Assembly (NCBI GenBank): GCA_900618425.1
Contig: UZAN01040258.1
Span: 13,520-48,260, forward strand
Length of the DNA stretch: 34,741 bases
DNA from: Echinostoma caproni
Lineage: Eukaryota > Platyhelminthes > Trematoda > Plagiorchiida > Echinostomatidae
Reading direction: 5' to 3'
This document shows, in pieces, positions 1-10,137 of this stretch. Position numbers and translations under genes: made by a program. The notes under the pieces are model-generated. The model made no database searches. It saw only the letters and a list, made by a program, of their open reading frames with translations, and was not told where the DNA came from. Position 1 is the stretch's first letter; each line of letters opens with the position of its first letter.

Positions 1-1079
1 GTGAATTTTCACAGACAGAAACGGCCCTATCGCTTTACCAGTGAGGAAGATCGACGGAGAGTGATTGAATGTGCACGCAGAGGTGATGATTTGAAAGAAG
101 TTGCGAAACACCTCGGCATCAAGATCAAAACGTGTCGTGCTATTGCAGCCACGGATCGAGAGGTAACACTAAAACCTGGGTCTTATAAGACTAAATTCAA
201 CGACGAATTCACAAAACATCTATGTGATGTTGATAAGAACCCTACAGCCACATTGAGGCAGTTAAAGGAACTCATGGAGACAGACTTCCCGGGTACTTCT
301 ATCAGAAAGACCTCCACTGATCGATTACTGGATGGACATCACTATTCAGTTAATAAGCTTACCATCCAGCCCATCGAACGGAACACGGAGTCTGTCAAAG
401 TGAAACGAGCGGAATATACCGATTGGTTACATAGATCGGGCAACGCAAACCTGAGACTGTATATTGACGAGACCAATTACAACATATGGTCCAGTCGCAG
501 TTATGGACGATCCAAAGTGGGCTGTAAAGGCACTAGAAGCCTGCCGTCCAGCAAAGGACCCGAATTGAACATAATAGCATGTTCATCTGTCGCTGGTATC
601 CTTAAATATGAATGTCATCCAAAGATCAGTTGGCATGTTTTCAATGGGTTCCTATCAAGGTGCTCTACACTAATCGCTGCTGAGCAACCGGGTGTCTCAT
701 TAGTTTTTATCTTTGACAATGCGCCAGTTCATCGGAGAGCTTTGGATGCGCAGTTAAATGCCAACCACCATGTCCGATTTCTCCCACCATGTAGTCCCTT
801 TTTCAATTCATTGGAAGAGGTCATTAGTAAGTTCAAACGGGTGAGAGATTTTATTTTTTTAATTCCTTTATCATTTAGTACATTAAAAACTGGTTCACTG
901 AAAACACTGAGGCCAGACGGGATGTACCAAATGGTTTGACGATACGGGCACATCGTCTAAACCTACTCCAATCACTATGTGGTGCGGCATTTGACACCGT
1001 TACTACAGTCAACTGCGCGGCATACGATCGTCACACCTTCTCATTTATTAGTCAAGCTTTGCGATATGAAAATTTGTAA
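1..1079 (+). CDS. IS630/Tc1/mariner-type transposase, 5'-partial, two exons (1-840, 879-1079)
   Basis: This encodes a cut-and-paste DNA transposase of the IS630/Tc1/mariner superfamily. The frame is already open at base 1 with GTG, and the first internal Met is residue 92, so the true start lies outside the window. Residues 14-55 and about 68-125 look like paired helix-turn-helix DNA-binding domains. The DDE catalytic core follows: D156 in YIDET, D239 in FDNAPVH and E272 in NSLEE after PPCSP. Exon 1 ends at 840 after SKFKR. A GT...AG intron (841-878, phase 0) joins it to a 67-codon exon ending in TAA at 1077-1079. Exon 2 starts YIKNWF, continues without a stop and has a family-like tail (AYDRH, ISQAL). 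The visible protein is 346 residues, normal for the superfamily. If the intron is ignored, the frame ends at 939 with an unrelated tail. No terminal inverted repeat could be confirmed because the left end is missing. It is the only undamaged coding sequence here. Confidence 0.9.
841..878 (+). other. 38-bp phase-0 spliceosomal intron in the transposase gene
   Basis: The segment starts GTGAGAG, contains a T-rich stretch and ends CATTTAG. Removing it joins codon 280 (CGG) to TAC and restores a 66-residue transposase C-terminus. Read through, the frame gives a low-complexity FIFLIPLSF stretch and then stops at 939. Very short introns of this size are known from flatworm genes. Splicing is inferred, not observed. 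Confidence 0.85.
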
Positions 1080-1160
1080 AATATAAATTTTTCCAACCTT
1101 CGTTGACCGCAGAATATACCGATAGTTTTTGTTCTGACTCGCCTACAGCGGTGTAACCAA

Positions 1161-1263
1161 AGGTTGTGCGTCGAGGCTAAAGGGCTGCGGGTCGTGGCTA
1201 AAGCATTGCGGGTTTTGGCTAAAGGATTGCGGGTTGAGGCTAACGGATTGCGGGTTTGGCTAA
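1161..1263 (+). repeat. 21-bp minisatellite, about five units
   Basis: Five tandem units of 20-21 bp lie at 1161-1180, 1181-1201, 1202-1222, 1223-1243 and 1244-1263. Each ends in GGCTAA and most contain TTGCGGGT in the middle; the first unit is the most divergent. The array begins 82 bp after the transposase stop codon. It could be an ordinary minisatellite or a subterminal repeat array belonging to the transposon. On the minus strand it creates a spurious repetitive reading frame at 1052-1306. Confidence 0.85.
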
Positions 1264-1343
1264 AGCTTGGTGGGAAAAGGTGTAGTAGAAACTCCGTTTC
1301 TTCCAAGCCAGAAAATGATTTCCCAGAAACACTGCGATGGTAG

Positions 1344-1947
1344 GAAGTGTTCCTAAAGAAAACTTTACCGCCAAACGGTTAGCCAGAAAGATTGATTGTT
1401 ATCCTTATTAAACACTATCTCAAACGTAAAAAGTCTCCAACTGTTCCCCAAAAGGTTGTCTGCATCAAATTATCTTTCAAGGACAATCAACCTGTGAGCG
1501 ATTTGTTTCAAACGTTAAAGTTAGCTCTAAGCCGCACATTCCAAACTGTTCAAATTCGACTTTTTGCCCCTAAACATCGAATGGATTTGGACAAACTTAA
1601 ACATGGTTAGGAACGCAGATCTATGTTACACACTGTATACCAGACCACTTGCAGTTGTGGTAACGAATACGTAGAACAACTGTCAGTTATCTCAACAAAT
1701 GATCGAACACAATCCAAAGTGATTGGTGAAGTCAGTGACGCAACCCACGCTCGATAATCAGGCGGTCACTGGGATCATTAAATTGCAAAACACGTTATAA
1801 CAACCAGACACAATTGGTCTCATTTTTCCTTTTAAACCCTAATTACCTAATCTCAATCCAAAAGTGTTCAAAATTAGTTCTGCATTAATAATCAGATTGC
1901 ATGATTTCATTTTGTGCACCTAAAAGTTCGTAACGCCATTAAGTTGA
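1344..1947 (+). pseudogene. Penelope-like element relic A: end of reverse transcriptase plus GIY-YIG endonuclease
   Basis: Penelope-like elements encode a reverse transcriptase joined to a GIY-YIG endonuclease. This copy is a 3' fragment with stop codons and at least one frameshift. In one frame it reads NG-stop-PERLI at 1374 (the conserved NGYP region), then KLSFKDNQPVSDL and ALSRTFQTVQIR up to a stop at 1608-1610. The same frame resumes with VYQTTCSCGNEYV (about 1632-1673), the start of the GIY-YIG domain, in which the glycine of the usual YIGR motif is gone. IAKHVITTRH at 1782 matches the mid-domain helix. A shift to the next frame gives PKVFKISSALIIRLH and LCT-stop-KFVTPLS, ending at a TGA at 1945-1947. 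The reverse transcriptase catalytic domain is not visible upstream. Matches are from memory of the family; no alignment was run. Confidence 0.78.
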
Positions 1948-2170
1948 AATCGTTTTTTTTAAAATGCTAGCCGCTGTCTATCTGCGAGTGTTCGTTCACT
2001 AGGATTTACCAACTGAATATTCTATGTATAGGCCTGTTTGTTTCACGTCAGCGATTGAGAAGATTAAATTATACTTTAACATCTAGCGACATGTCTTCTT
2101 TCGGTGCTGAATCGATAGATTCAGTTGCACAAGTCCCCTTCGTTTTCCAGCAACCGGTTATGTTTCCTCT

Positions 2171-2837
2171 ATGCAAATGAGCATTATCGCTCAATCATTT
2201 CATTTTAGAGCACTAAAACTGAGTAACGCTCTCCATGACAATGGTTACCCTAGCTCGTTCGTGAAAAAGGGTAGCATTGAACGTTCGACGGTACGGCGAC
2301 CGGTATCCGTACCGAAGTATATGGCAGTCCTACAACTACAGTTCAAGGGCGATGATGTGAGTAATTTTCTAGAGCTCTGCTTAAGCTCGTCCATGAATCA
2401 ACCATTCGATACAGCCGAACGAGATTTCGCCTACACATGCGTTAGAACAGCAGCTCCTCCAGTCTAGCAATCGTTTTTGTAGTAAGCCAAATCCCATCTG
2501 TTGTCCCAATTCGGCCACCTACCTAGGAAGAACCGAGCGGTAACTTAGATGCAGTTTAGTCGAATACATCCCTGTGTGGGTTAAAATAGTGCCGATCGAA
2601 TGACAGCCGCTTGACCAAGGTCAAAGGTGAACCCGAGGCCGAACACCAGCATCATCGATCGCTAGTCAGATGCTAGAGAATGGGCATCAAGTGAACTTGA
2701 CCAAGGCATTGAAAACCGTGCCCATCACGCAAAACTCTCGGTTGCTCCATCCTGCAGAGGCGATTGCTGTAAAACGATAAAAACCTGAACCGAGCAAGCA
2801 GAAAGAGTTGTTTGCAATTCTAGCTCTACCCTGGTAG
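2171..2837 (+). pseudogene. Penelope-like element relic B: end of reverse transcriptase plus GIY-YIG endonuclease
   Basis: This is a second PLE relic on the same strand, clearly different in sequence from the one at 1344. The first frame (2171-2467) has LHDNGYPSSFV at about 2231-2263 and LQFKGDDVSNFL further on, both typical of the region between reverse transcriptase and endonuclease. After a frameshift, another frame shows the GIY-YIG core SATYLGRTER (2511-2540), a TAA, then VEYIPVWVK. Further along the same frame come SSIASQMLENGHQV (from 2649) and RLLHPAEAIAVKR, a stop, then KQKELFAILALPW and a terminal TAG at 2835-2837. LPW before the stop is the usual PLE C-terminus, so the 3' coding end is probably real. 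Four internal stops in the endonuclease part and one frameshift make it non-functional. The start coordinate is only the edge of the first recognisable frame. Confidence 0.85.
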
Positions 2838-3759
2838 AAAGATGAACGACGTAAACAAGAATAGCCCATCCACGGTAACTGTTACTTTTTAGTTTGCATT
2901 ATAATTTTTGACTATACTATGTACTTGCGAGTACAGCGAGTTGTTTCTTAAATTGTGCAGCACTGCGCTGAGTTGTTCTGTATTCTTGCATTATAGATCC
3001 CTGGTAAAGGGATGATGAATAGAGTGCTAAGAGACAAAAATAAACCACTTAATACCTAACTCTGAATTATGTTAACCTTCGTAGCTGGGCAGTTTAACGA
3101 CAAAGGTCGGTACATGGGAGAACAACGGTAGAACATCGTTTGAGATGAACTCTGTAGGTTCATTCCAATGAACCACCAGCAGCCAATATATGTCCATCCA
3201 CTTTTCAGAAGAGAGGAGTGATATACACGTGCTCAATTTAAGATCAGTCAGGTGGAAATTTGTTTGGACTCTGGAAGAACTCGTAGGAATTAGATTCTCA
3301 GCAAATCAAGGTTTTTAGGGAAAAGGAATATTGAATAAAAGACAGCATCTAGAAGTTCTTTGGACAATTATATTGTAGTATTCATCTCAAGAATTATCTT
3401 TCACCCACCGCAATATTTATGCGAAACACACAATTTGCTGAAACATTCTAAGTGTGTGTTACATTGAAACTGCCAAAGGAACAGAAGTACGGAGAAGAGT
3501 ACAACAAACCGAATACTGGGATCGGTATGCGACTTATATGCAGAGCCCACTATTTTCCATTCGAATAATCTGATAGATTCAATCGTACAGATGATTAAAA
3601 AACACTAAAGATTTAGTATGGTGCACTCGTTTTAAATGTACTGGTAATGTCATAAATTGAATCGACCTTGGCAACTTTCCATTCCGTTTGAGTGTTAGTC
3701 GTGTTCATGCTTCACTGGATCGTTTGGTTTATGGTGTTTGTATTTTCCTCTCTTGTAGG
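2838..3759. other. No gene recognised; AT-rich DNA downstream of PLE relic B
   Basis: Only short stop-ridden frames occur here. The 3' untranslated part and end of the PLE presumably lie in the first few hundred bases, but no terminal repeat or hammerhead core could be recognised. Confidence 0.5.
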
Positions 3760-3769
3760 TTGTTAGTCG

Positions 3770-3838
3770 ATACTCTATAGGGATATCCTCCTGTCTGGCG
3801 ACGGTTTCATCCCTCATAGGGGACATCCTGAAGCACAC
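3770..3838 (-). other. Weak hammerhead-like relic
   Basis: Read on the minus strand, a 4-bp stem TCCC/GGGA with a six-base loop is followed by TGAAAC, then CCGTC and GACAGG, which can pair around GCCA. This order resembles helix II, the GAAA core and helix III of schistosome hammerhead ribozymes. However, the CTGATGA half of the core is damaged (CAGGATG is found), and no clear cleavage triplet closes helix III. No tRNA-like head is visible nearby. It may be a dead copy or chance. Confidence 0.2.
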
Positions 3839-6800
3839 ATGAGCCAAGCATATCACAAAATGAATAAAGTAAATTACCGATTTGGAAAAGGGGTTTACAA
3901 ATTCGTGACAATGGTTTCACAGATACATGTGAGTTACTAATGGGTGCAAGTACACGAAACAGAGTTTAAAGTTCACGTAGGTATAGTGCGTCACTGTTTG
4001 TTAAGGTGATTACGTTTTCTCACTCGTTCACAATTGCAACCTGATGCTGGAATTCCTCTTTGGAATCTGATCTAACGCGGCTTTTCAATATTTGAGTAAC
4101 AAAAGGGAATAGAGACGTCCAGATTAAAGAAGAACAGTTAAGAAGAAAACAGTCTTTGGTTACTTTCCCTGAGTGAATTGTGTCTTCATCAACCACCCAA
4201 GGAAGTGCTACCTCATCAAAGCATCTCTCTGTTCACATCCTTAATTGTATTGTCGGGAGTGCCGTGACCGACAGTTTGTCAAATAATCCCCTTACATCAA
4301 TCAAAACTGTAATCAGTGTGCTGGAAAAGTTCACATCAATTACTTCAAGAGCGAAAGATGACAGTCTGAATAAGTCATTCAGAACATATTTTTGGTGAGA
4401 TGGTGTGTGCGTTCATCAACCAATCTCATATAACGGCAAACATGCGGCAATTAACGAGGATAAACTTTCACTGCATTTTCAGTTTGACTTGGCATTTTTA
4501 TGCTCGGCTGAGGCGCTCATCAGTCAGCAGACAGTTTTTAGAAGAAGCCAATTTTACACACCGACGTAGGTAATGAGTGAATTCTCTCTTGCTCTCCATG
4601 TGTCCCAATAATATTCCGATAATTGAAAAGATTTACTTTTGGAACAATGTGCTGTTCGTGAACTGGGTCAACTAAAAGCGTTAGTATTCATCAGCTCCAC
4701 AAGAGGATATGTCAGGTTCTTAGTGTGTTTGCATACAACGGAGGTCCGACGTTTGAGCGTTTTCTTCAAGACATTATAAGGAAAGTATTCATGAAACGGA
4801 AAAAATGAAGGAGACAAAACATAATATTGTTGGTGAAAGCAACGTACAATTTCATAGAATTTCATTTTACAAAATCAAAAGCCACTTCTTGTAGAGTAAT
4901 ACCCCTGCAACGCTGAATAGGTTTAACGCGTCTACAGTTCGAGCTTTTGGAATGCTATGGCTGTTAATGTTGAATGTAGATAAACCAGTTCAACGTGGTT
5001 TGATTTTATTTTTATCAAAGGGTATATATTGACAAATTTAGTGACTGAGCAAAATATATCGAGGCAAAGATCAACTGAACTAGCAGTTAACACAGTCGAC
5101 GGAAACTGTCACTGTCACTGAGGGAGAAATAATTTTTCACCTTATTCAGATATTCACCAGTGGTCAATATGGAATGGATGGAAAATCTTTATGCATAGAA
5201 AAAAATGTAGGCAAATGTGCAATTTGGAAATCCCGGTAACTTGTTTCCAGATTGGAGGATGATTTATTTCCACTAAATAAGGGATTACTCCAACAACTGT
5301 TGGTAATCCGTAGGACTCATTATTCGGTTAATTTGTAAACTGGTGTGCGATTTGATTGCTTACTTAAAACATCATAATATTTTACCAAATATCCGAGTAC
5401 TACCTCAGCAAACACGAAACAAAAGTTGAATAGTATGCTATATAAAGCAAGGTGATTGGGTACTTAAAGGTTATGCACAAGTGACGTCAGATGATGAATT
5501 AGAAGCTATGTGAACATAGCAACGCGGAAGCGATTGCAGCATTTTTTCACAAAAAAATTGCGCCTATAATGAATGAGCTGACGGAATATGAACCAAGAAC
5601 TCTGAGCTCTTATTTACTGATTCTTGCATGTACACGACAGATTTTTGGATCCATGAACCCCACGTTTGTGCGCTGTGTCCAAACAGGATTGTTTTTTCCT
5701 TAGCATTCACTGTTTTAAACAGGCATGAACCTCTCAGATGATCGTTTATTCCGCCTTTGGATTTTTGTTATCCACCCATATCTACCCCATACTCACCAGT
5801 CATTATTGTGGACACAAATGCAAACTAGCAAGCATCAACTACGGGAATACCTTCGATAATACATACGTTCAATGCCGGAAAAACCAAACCCTCTTTAAAA
5901 TTGCTAATCAGCAAAGAACACGACTGCAGTCTTATTAGGGAACAGGCATTTGAATTGATTTGTGTTATTCACAGGTATGAAGCATGATAGGGTGCAAACC
6001 GTTGGCAATTCAAGTATTTTTATAGTACTATTAGAGGACAGTGACATTAAAGAATATCCTGTGCTCGTAATGTTGGTTGTTTCCGTCTATAACTGCTTAT
6101 TCAAACGCTGAACCGACACACGTTGACTTATAGTTTTCAGTAATATCATTACAAACGAATGCCCAGTGAATGAATTGGGCAGTGATTAGGGGAAAAATTC
6201 CTCTGTTATTCGCGGAAGTTGACCGTGCTTCAATTATCAGTGGGATAAACTCAGATTGTATTTTGGTTCCGAAAAACCAATGCTACTGGACAGCCTACTT
6301 CCGGAAATCTGATTACATTGTTGTTGTTTATCAAATAAACGGAAGTACAGAGAATAACGATAGCATTTCCAGGAATATCAAAGTCAAGCTGTACACAAAG
6401 GACCGCATACGCCAACGCCCATTTGGGACCTTGTGAGTCGTTTCTCGAAAATGAGGAGACGTTTGTCATCAAACGAGTGTAAAGCGAGGGTCGTGAGTGA
6501 ACCAACTTCAAAGAAAACGTCGAGACAATAACTTTAGGATAAATCGATCGATACTAACCTAACCAATACGGACACATTCACCCGAAGCGTATCCGGGGCC
6601 ACAGATGCCTATCTGCAGAAAAGGATCTCCACTGAAGTCTACAATCCACACTAAATCAGAACAATTTACCGAGGCAGTCGTTCAAAGCGTAAATCGATAT
6701 GGACAAATGGATACTGAGACTGCAAATACACAGTAGGTTTGAAGACAAAAACATTTATTTCAAGGGTGAAATAAGCTGTTAATATGGTTTAGTCCTGTTA

Positions 6801-7099
6801 AATTGGTAGTAAGTGAAATATAGGTATTAGCATAGTTAAACAGAATATGGAAGATATCAGTTGGAGTATTTATAAGCAAACTAGATAAAACGTTTAAAAG
6901 CGATGGCTTGTAGTTAATTTTATGATAACCAGGCTCATTTATAAACTAGCAACGCGAGGAATCTATTTTGACTAAGCGTACTATTAGAATAATTATTTAG
7001 GGAAATAATTATCCTGTATCAAGATAAACTGTTCTCTTTTCAAAAGAACTTCAGAGTTTCAAAACTATCTCTCCTGAGTTCACACTGCTGTCCTTACAA
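3839..7099. other. No gene recognised; AT-rich intergenic or intronic DNA
   Basis: Small open frames such as 4180-4398 and 6170-6436 show no recognisable motif, and overlapping frames on the other strand are equally long, as expected by chance. No repeat array or RNA gene was seen. Confidence 0.5.
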
Positions 7100-7240
7100 A
7101 AGCGGCGGTAATCCAGAGGTCTAGTTCATTGCAATTGTTTGATTCCCGCAATACCCACCAGCCTTCCATTTGGATGTGTTTCCCCAAACAGACATTGTCC
7201 GACTGCGGCCGCCTTCCTGGGAGTTGACTGTATATCCAAT
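7100..7240 (+). mobile_element. SINE-B copy 1 (decayed tRNA-derived SINE)
   Basis: This copy is related to the minus-strand repeat at 14535-14740. Shared landmarks in the same order are TTTCCCCA, CTGCGGCC against GCCGCAGACGG, GGCTTCCTG against CGCCTTCCTGG, and GTTGACTGT at the end of the body. A B-box-like TTTGATTCCC lies at 7139-7148. The A box is badly decayed (GGTAATCCAGAGG near 7107). After the body comes an A-rich stretch (AATAAAAGAAGG from 7238) that fits a retroposon tail. It is older and more diverged than the other copy. No target-site duplication was established. Confidence 0.68.
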
Positions 7241-9633
7241 AAAAGAAGGAATTAAAACATTTATTTAGTAAAATAGCAAACGGGTAAAGCCGGTAGGAAA
7301 ATACTTTGGCTAATCAGAATATACTTCAATGACGCCCAACATCAGTGAATGATTCACCTTTAAGTACGAGAGAAGGATGATTGATTATGCACGTATTAGG
7401 TCATCTCCATTCTATTTTTCTTCAGTTCTCGTCTATCTGACTTGATTTAGAAACACTGCTGTAGTCCTATTGATGTTCGATAAATCTATCAGCTCCTCAA
7501 AAGGTCAAGAGAATTAAACACAACACCCTTAGTTCGCATGCGATGTCGTACAATTTTGTACACTAAATCCGGGCCAAAGGGTAGGAACAATGCTAGCTGG
7601 TCTTCGAGAACCGCTCGCAATGTACGAATAATCCTAATCGTGGCTGGAGCTGAGGACAGAGAGTTTGTACATGACACGCATGAATCGGTCAGTTGTTAGT
7701 CAGTAATTTAAGTGTACCTCACTACTTACACCGTACCAACGGATGAAAAATCTCCCATAGTTAAAGAAATCTGTCTTTTGTGAGCAATTTGAAGTGAAGC
7801 ATTGATTGGTAACCGATTTCTGCACCACGACTCTGTTGAAATGACAGTACGGATAGATGTATAACTCATTTGAATGCCATATATGCTGACAATCTGGTGA
7901 AATGAAGTAGACCTCATATATGGTGGTTCAAATACGGAGAAACACTGTGGTTTTCAGCGATAGGGCATTACTCCAAGTGAGCAAATGATATTGTTTATTT
8001 GGAATAACGGATTGGCTGACTCCATCTTCACACACAAAATACCCACTTGACTCACAGAATATGACTGCATTACATAAATCAGTCCATGGAAATCAATATT
8101 TATCTATTGAGTGCATTGAACTTATTCGTCATTCACCCTTGTCTCACACCGGGGAGTACAGATGACCTCGTCCAACTTTCAAAGTTCAAAGTATTTTGAG
8201 GAAATTATTAATTCTATCATTCATTTTTGAAAGGACTCCAGATATTTCCTTCTGATCACCCGTGGGTGGAAATTAGGTACTATCGTAAAATCCTTTACTC
8301 AAAGGAACGTCAGAGAAGTTCTTAACTTCTACAACTCAAACGAATGAAGACCAATTCAGCCTATAATCTGTGTCCGCAGTGAAAAACTGGTGACAAACCA
8401 CTTATCTAAAATCGTACATGTTTTCCTCCTCCACATTAGCCAGGCAGGAATAAGAGAGCCCCAAACTGGTAACCACTTGCAAGATTGCAAAGACAAAAAC
8501 GGTTTGAATCCGAAAGGCTTCCTGAATGAAAATTCCTAACTTGGTATTACACAAACGCTAAAGCCTCCTTAGGAAATTTCACAAGATGCATTTGCATACG
8601 GGTATGTTTATACCGTTAGTGAGGTTCTGTTGACGATCAATGCTATCAATTTAGAATTATTCTTTGCTGTAACATCTCTGGTCAAACGTGCTTGCCTAAC
8701 ACGAAGTGGCGGTATACTGATGCATCATAACATCAATATTTGATGGGAAACATTTGATCTCCATGACGATAGATCATAACACTATTGCTCACCGAGGCTC
8801 TTCAAACCCGACACTTGTTTTACTGATGTAGTCCGTCATTATCCCGTTTCTTGACATTCAGTTAATGAGATTGTTTAGCAGGTTATGAGATGTACTCTAT
8901 CTTCAAAGTTGACTCCTCTTGTTCCACTGATGAGTAATAATCGTCCCCATGTTTTGAAACGACAGAACTAATATGCACAGTCATTCGAATGACATTTAGC
9001 GCAGATTATTCTTTCAAGTTCGTCGCATATTCACGCAAATGAGCCTATAATTATCGTTAGAATAAAATAGGGGAGGAGCTTATTGTGAACTCCATCACAA
9101 TCACATCTCCATTATGGATCAATAATCATGCCGTTCTACATTCCAAGGACACCGAAACATGGAATACACTGCGTGGAAAAATCCCCCTCGGGTCCCATGG
9201 GAGAAAATTAATGTTCCTCTCCGACTCATGTCTTATTCTCTAGTTCCATTCACAACGTTGCACCCTTTGCGGCTCTCAGTTTAGCGATCCGTATTCACTA
9301 TAGCTTTCAACTTCAAAGAAACCTGTCATAAGTTCAAGTAAAACCATTGCAACTTCAAGTGAATCCCACCAATCGCAGTCTATATGGAAACCCACAATGG
9401 AACAAATCAAGTCAAGATAGCTAGAGAAATCGGTCACCGTGCTCAGACATGAATGTTGGAATGAATCATACTTTACGCTCTCAATAGCTGAGTGAGTAAA
9501 GTTCATTGAAGTCGAGGTTCCTTCGAATATTACCAATTCATTAGAAACAAACGCAATAGTCTACATATTACTGGAATTGAAAGAAACATTTGATATGGAA
9601 CTTAGCAATGGTAACGTGTGTCTATATAACCTG

Positions 9634-9661
9634 ACAAAAACAACAACAACAACAAACAACA
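9634..9661 (+). repeat. (CAA)n microsatellite
   Basis: About nine imperfect CAA units are interrupted by AAA. Confidence 0.85.
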
Positions 9662-10122
9662 GCTACCCTTCCTCCGTTTCTGTCAAACACCGGGACCAAT
9701 TTCATTGGTTTCCTGATGGATTATTTTGAGAAATATAAAATTCTTTTGCCACAACAGCATGCGTTTGGATGGCAATATACACAGCACACATCTACTACGA
9801 AGACGGGCAGAGTGAATAAGAGAATTTGAGTAGAGAGAGTAGAAATGGTCTCAACAGACTTGTACAACTCTTTCGATGGAGTAAACTACCGACACTTCCA
9901 TGAAAGTTAAAAAACGTCCGTAATCATGGATTACTTCATGTGTGGAGTAAAGTACTTCTTTGAAACCGTTTCTGTTAGTAGATACGTATGAGGATTGGTT
10001 GACGCAGCCGTTGGGTGTCGCACGGTATGATGCCGTTAGAAATAACAGCTATATATTATTAGAGCACAAGCTTCAATTTTAACTTCCAAATTCAAAATAT
10101 GGACTACAGAGTAAAGAGTTCG

Positions 10123-10137
10123 ATATATATATATATA
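10123..10137. repeat. (AT)n microsatellite
   Basis: A short AT run flanked by AGAGT on the left and ACTCT on the right, so it could form a small hairpin. Confidence 0.8.

Noticed and set aside
1052..1306. Minus-strand repetitive frame
   Set aside because: It is produced by the 21-bp minisatellite and overlaps the transposase exon 2 end.
4516..4523. CTGATGAG on the minus strand with GAGCAT and a GCAT/ATGC hairpin after it
   Set aside because: The second core box is GAG not GAA, and the expected helix II does not pair.
8927..8934. CTGATGAG followed by GAAACG about 25 bases later
   Set aside because: The bases between do not form a helix II and no helix I or III is visible.
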